Shown here piece after piece: positions 61,050 through 64,000 of a stretch of DNA of 64,000 nt. Source of the stretch: Burhinus oedicnemus (taxonomy: Eukaryota > Chordata > Aves > Charadriiformes > Burhinidae); NCBI GenBank assembly GCA_008921705.1, contig VFFE01006700.1, positions 290,607-354,606 on the forward strand, read 5' to 3'. The notes under the pieces are model-generated. The model made no database searches. It was not told where the DNA came from and saw only the letters and a program-made list of their open reading frames with translations. Within the stretch, counting starts at the first letter, position 1; every line of letters begins with the position of its first letter. The position numbers and the translations under genes were made by a program.

Positions 61050-61950
61050 TTTGAAAAGAAATTTAAAGGAATGGCCAAATGCCAGAAACTGGGATGGAGG
61101 GGGGTATGGAGGAAACTTAAATATCCTGTTTTAGAAGCACAGAATATATTTACCACCTACAGAAAAACTTCAAGAAGATCAAAAAGGCCAGCAATGTCAA
61201 CTGGAGTGCAAAGGCGGCTTTTAAAACTAAATGGATAGGTTTCAGAAAGGGAAGCTAAGTAAAGAATAGAGAAAAAAGCATAAATTCTGGCAATTTTTTT
61301 ATCATACAGGAGAACATGAAAGATTTTGATGGACTACTTTCTAAAGAAATAAAATCTAATAAGGAAGCTTTTAAGAACATACAGAAAGCAGCAAGATCTG
61401 CAGTCTAAAAGAGCAACAGACTATTAATTGAGAGCATCCAGAAAAATAAAACCAAAGCAAGAAAGCAAAATGAATAGTGTTGACTACAGAGGAGGTCAAA
61501 GAAGACCCTAAACTGTGCCGAAGACTAATCTCCAAAAAAATGTCAGGAGAAAATCTTTTGGAAGATAACTGACATAAGGTCAATTTGTTACTCTCCAAGA
61601 CCTGGTGACACTCACTCAAGACTTCTAAAGGATCTCAGATATAACAACGCTGACATACTAGTGGTGGTGAATAACGTCATCTAAATAAACTCGGAAGAGA
61701 AAGGAAAGTGATTAACTTTAAATGTGACTAACTTTAAAAAAGGGCTTCAGGATAGAGCATGGGAAATTAGAAATTAATCAGACTGACTTCATATGTAGGC
61801 AAAATTGATAGAAATGTAGTAACAACAGAATTAGTAAATATGCGGAAAATATAACTGGAAAAGTTAACACAGCTGCTGTAAAGGAAAATCATGCTTCACA
61901 ATCTGTTAGAGTGCTGACTTTCTAAAAACAAAGTCCAAACTTTATCAGAA
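61050..61950 (+). mobile_element. Ancient amniote-type CR1, sense
   Basis: Plus-strand islands follow the order of an old CR1 ORF2: a Lys-rich linker (AGATCAAAAAGGCCAGCAATG, near 61177), GACACTCACTCAAGACTTCTAAAGG (HPRVLKE-like), TTTAAAAAAGGGCTTCAGG, ATCAGACTGACTTCA, TAAAGGAAAATCATGCTTCAC ([11 protein letters not shown]). Heavily decayed. It is the same age class as 58843-59840, in the opposite orientation. Confidence 0.7.
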
Positions 61951-63829
61951 AAGGCAAAGGAAATCCAAGAAATCCTTTCAGTTTCTTTTTAAGTTTGAGG
62001 CAATAGTTTATGGAGAGGGTGGATAAGACAGGAATAAAAGTGAAGGAAGTTAAGGTTGTAGCTGATAGATTTCTTGTACCTAAGATTGAAAGGGGCCTCA
62101 CGGGAAGATGAGCAGGATCAACCTCACACCTGGAGGTTAAGTAGCATGTTAGGGTCAGTCTGGATTTCTGCAGAGGATCAAGTTTATTGAATAGATGAAT
62201 GGTGACTATGAGCTATTGTACAGCTCCTTTTCACTTGACTTGAGCTATCATGGCAGACATAGATGAGAGGATGAGATGTGGCAGAGGGTTGTAGATGTAT
62301 TGCGAACAAATGGAGCTGTAAGAATATAAAGAATGATTCTGTTCTTAAGCCAGCTTAATGGTGTCTTGGAAAAACAGATTCTATTCCTATGTGTGCCTGT
62401 GGTGCTAAGTAAATCACTTAATTAATCTTTTACAAGTTTTATGTTTGTTTAGACACTTATGAGGTGTACCATAAAAAAGCCAGGAAGGAGATTAATAGTT
62501 TTGTCCTCATAGCAAAGCTTGAATACTGTGCAATAAATAATGCACTGGGATCACACACTGCACAATAAAGAGAAAAAATATTGACTAGTGGCTTATTAAA
62601 GACAGCTCTATCTAGTCTTTGCACTAAATGAGGCCAGACTTTTGGAAAGAATATTATATAATGATGTAATTAAAAACTGGATCATGATGTATATGCTTAA
62701 CTAAATTTGCACTGGCAAATTTAATTCTAAAAGTTTACTAGCTGTTAAATACATTATTCTACAATCTTACTTACAATCTCCGAGTCACTGAATGTATTTT
62801 TGCCTTGATTTATTCACATTTAAACATATTTAACGAACCAACACGAATACCAAGTGTTTACACATAATTTTACATTTTAGAGTACATTGCAAATATTAAC
62901 TAATTAGTCCTTTCCCAATAATCTGAAAGATAAGTAACATTATTTTCCTTATCAAGCTCAAGGAAAGGAATTAAATCATAATTAAGAAGGACACATCCCA
63001 AAAGGGATTATTAGCTAGGTGTGATTTCTGGCCTAAACATATTCTCCTTCCTTCCTTGAAAATCATTCAATATTTCATCATCTGAATATGCCGTGGGCCT
63101 CAAGCTTTACAGCCATTAAAGGCAGGAGAAAACTGCAATCATGAGGATGGAAATACTTTTGAGAGCATTACAGTTTCACCATTTCCAACCAATCGATGTC
63201 TTTCACATTAACAGTTTGAATTATTTGATTCTTGCCTTTGAACACCATTCAGCTTTTAATTATATATGTCACAAATTTTCCTGTGCAGCAATACGGATCT
63301 ATTTATTTATAGAAATGGTCTTGATTAAAACATAACAATTACCTCACAATCCTCCTTCTTGTTACAGTCCATTTTTTTTCAGTGCAGAATTCAAAATGTC
63401 ATTGAATTGAAACCTCTTTCTGCTTTATCTTCTAAGATAAGACAACCAACATTTGAGTATAATAGTGCACAGTGACTATCAGTACTGAGCCTGTGATACC
63501 ATCACATTTACGCCACAGGAAGCCTTTCCTGTTCTAGACACTTTATCAGCTGTACAATCATGCCAGTAATGATGATTCAGTTCCAAGAACTGACCTCTTC
63601 CCTCCCTTCACCTTAGGCATTTTAAAAACATGCAACACTTCAAATAACATTAATTTGTCTGGATAAAATACCAGAAGGGAATAGATTCAACAGTAAAGAT
63701 TAATAATCTCTGAAAAGAGGCTACTGTTGACAGCAACATTTCAAAAATAAATACAACTGAACCAGCATCAGCAACCTTGAACATGTTTATTATGTCATAA
63801 TGGTGTATAACGCATCTACTGTTATGCCA
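61951..63829. other. Unique AT-rich sequence
   Basis: No supported exon or repeat. The ancient CR1 may extend beyond 61950. Confidence 0.45.
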
Positions 63830-64000
63830 GTCAACCAAACTGGTGTGTCCAACGGCAAAGTGCTGTCTTCTGGTTAAACACCCACTTGGGTCACGGAACC
63901 AGCCTATCAGTGTCACGAAGGTGCCACACTGCATGGTAGCTAGAAGGTCTGGTGGCTTAGGCAGCAGTTTTACTCCGGCCCAGCACCACACTCGTGTAGT
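63830..64000 (-). other. GC-richer open segment at window edge
   Basis: The last 170 bp are clearly richer in GC and CpG than the preceding 2 kb. The minus-strand frame stays open from the edge (MQCGTFVTLIGWFRDPSGCL... in the middle) for over 110 codons to 63650, and an AATAAA occurs on the same strand near 63790. It could be part of an exon, a processed pseudogene or an unknown repeat. The window edge prevents a decision. Confidence 0.3.

Noticed and set aside
63340..63430. Minus-strand donor GAG|GTAATTG near 63346
   Set aside because: All frames upstream are closed by stops.

Overview
This window looks like bird nuclear DNA. The main evidence is the repeats: many CR1 (chicken repeat 1) LINE copies from several families and ages, most ending in the short octamer-like tail (ATTCTATG-type) instead of poly(A). 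There are also two avian-type ERV LTRs and a few microsatellites. Background sequence is AT-rich and there are no bacterial-type genes, operons, CRISPR arrays or RNA genes that I can recognise. Nearly every long open frame is a broken CR1 ORF or the shadow of one.

A second layer, found by pairing splice sites with coding frames, is a probable host gene on the minus strand. I find thirteen candidate exons between about 44.4 kb and 9.5 kb (5' to 3', descending coordinates): 44328-44447, 43935-44049, 43576-43602, 38906-39070, 34819-34866 (or 34847-34866), 29178-29314, 27249-27390, 15405-15477, 13749-13802, 12781-12806, 11134-11207 and 9500-9585, plus a doubtful one at 51336-51419. Their reading phases agree at almost every junction, and the frames stay open. 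I cannot name the protein. Its early part is rich in serine and aspartate, the rest is charged and helix-like. Weaker exon candidates lie further 3' at 3.2 kb and 2.4 kb. Most of the window would then be introns of this gene, and the CR1s and LTRs would be intronic insertions.

Region by region. 0-1.5 kb: minus-strand CR1 cut by the window edge. 3.3-8.1 kb: an old CR1 in each orientation, then a 3.3-kb minus-strand CR1 with a dead reverse transcriptase (RT). 9.5-15.5 kb: five host exons around a 1.13-kb LTR. 17-22.3 kb: a CR1-dense intron with a mosaic, internally inverted CR1. 22.3-44.5 kb: mainly unique intron sequence with host exons, small CR1 tails and microsatellites. 45.5-46.1 kb: a solo LTR with a perfect 5-bp target duplication. 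53.0-57.3 kb: a near-full-length minus-strand CR1 with ORF1, endonuclease, RT and probable 5' UTR, all disabled. 58.8-62 kb: two very old CR1s in opposite orientation. 62-64 kb: mostly unannotated sequence with a GC-richer patch at the right edge.

I see no new defence, toxin or metabolic system here. The items most worth checking are the host gene chain, the B-A-B-A mosaic CR1, and a premature UGA shared by three CR1 copies.
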